5,737 nucleotides of DNA from Bacteroidales bacterium (GTDB lineage: Bacteria > Bacteroidota > Bacteroidia > Bacteroidales > VadinHA17), in contig JAITVX010000007.1 in NCBI GenBank assembly GCA_031285575.1, positions 1 to 5,737 of the forward strand, given 5' to 3'. The position numbers and the translations under genes were made by a program. Every line of letters starts with the position of its first letter. The first letter of the stretch is position 1. The notes beneath the pieces were generated by a model. The model searched no databases. It had not been told where the DNA came from and was given only the letters and a program-made list of their open reading frames with translations. Below are positions 5,378 through 5,737 of the stretch, piece by piece.

Positions 5378-5737
5378 GTCATAGCTACCGCGAGGTACGA
5401 AGCGGGAAGCAATCCATGCAGTACACACTTTCTGGATTGGCTTCGCCGAGCTCGTAAACTCGGTTGCTTCGGGCTTTGCCTTCGCAAAGAACTGTGTTAT
5501 CCTGCATTTTTTTTTGATAAAAAAACATTCATCATATTCAGTTTTGTTTTTAACAATAGCGAACGCCTGCCTGAGCAGTTTATTTGATACGGCAATCAGG
5601 GCGAGTTTTTTCTGTTTCCCTTTTGCCGTTAACCTGTCGTATAGCTCCATGCATGCCCTGTTCGATTTTTTTTGCCGACAGCGAACACATGTACAGCAAC
5701 TTTCCGACCATCGCCATACCCATTTTGCATATCTTCG
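5339..5737 (-). pseudogene. IS110-family transposase, C-terminal remnant with an apparent frameshift
   Basis: Two frames together make the C-terminal Transposase_20 part of an IS110-family recombinase. The upstream frame (from the right edge) reads KICKMGMAMVGKLLYMCSLSAKK; the downstream frame reads SNRACMELYDRLTAKG, then KKLALIAVSNKLLRQAFAI and ends near FFIKKK at about 5507. They meet at an A8 run (T8 at 5666-5673): removing one A joins them into the expected family sequence. Compared with relatives, where this segment reads roughly KMGNxxxRKLLY, the usual Asn and Arg are Met and Gly here, which also suggests decay. The frame then continues through repeat F, adding a tail not of IS110 origin, and stops at 5339-5341. 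The N-terminal RuvC-like domain and the serine nucleophile would lie beyond the right edge. A sequencing error or slippage at the homopolymer is an alternative to true inactivation. Confidence 0.85.
5377..5492. repeat. Composite inverted repeat F, degenerate second copy of repeat E
   Basis: It carries CGCGAGG, GAAGCAATCCA (5406-5416), and the 42-bp block 5430-5471 that matches 4243-4284 in repeat E at 41 of 42 positions, including the CCGAG/CTCGG hairpin. The outer arms have decayed (GTCATAGCTACCGCGAGG on the left, TTCGCAAAGAAC on the right). It overlaps the 3' part of the IS110 remnant reading frame, which runs through it before stopping at 5339-5341. It has the same orientation as copy E. 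Confidence 0.83.

Noticed and set aside
5130..5487. Short overlapping frames on both strands over the tandem array (60 and 88 codons)
   Set aside because: Their repeated FSK- or EKR-type peptides simply follow from the 40-bp DNA units; both strands are open, and the minus-strand frame starts inside repeat F. Translation is not excluded but not supported.
5099..5495. IS110 bridge RNA gene downstream of the transposase
   Set aside because: The hairpin array lies on the right side for some IS110-type elements, but the element border is unknown, repeat F intervenes, and no target- or donor-binding loops can be identified.

Overview
This window looks like a stretch of a Bacteroidota (probably Bacteroidales) chromosome. 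The clues are a DUF6261-type protein, a RAYT-type (Y1/HUH) transposase of the kind common in that phylum, start codons without Shine-Dalgarno sequences, AT-rich gaps between GC-richer genes, and abundant short palindromic repeats. This assignment is inferred from family recognition; no search was run.

All recognisable genes read on the minus strand. From the right edge leftwards they are: the decayed 3' end of an IS110-family transposase with an apparent frameshift in an A8 run; an AT-rich gap with five degenerate ~40-bp tandem units that carry hairpins; a 256-residue DUF6261-like protein of unknown function; a GNAT (RimJ/RimL-type) acetyltransferase; a complete 1028-residue heavy-metal-type RND efflux pump (CusA/CzcA family) with no adaptor or outer-membrane partner in view; and, running off the left edge, the N-terminal 121 residues of a RAYT transposase.

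The most interesting layer is the repeats. One family (four copies, A to D) consists of near-perfect palindromes built on GACGCAATG or GACGCATTG half-sites. Two copies lie inside the RAYT reading frame, one sits between the RND gene and the RAYT, and one supplies the stop codon of the acetyltransferase gene. A second, longer composite family (E, F) of about 110 bp follows the DUF6261 gene and the IS110 remnant. As a result every gene whose 3' end is visible has a palindromic element at or within about 25 bp of its stop codon. This fits a genome colonised by RAYT-mobilised repeats that settle at gene ends, possibly acting on transcript ends. The metabolic genes do not form an obvious pathway: metal export, acetylation and an unknown protein appear to be neighbours by chance.

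I did not find convincing evidence of a wholly new defence or mobile system. The best candidates for something undescribed are the RAYT that carries its own palindromes as in-frame codons and the 40-bp hairpin array with a compensatory base-pair change.
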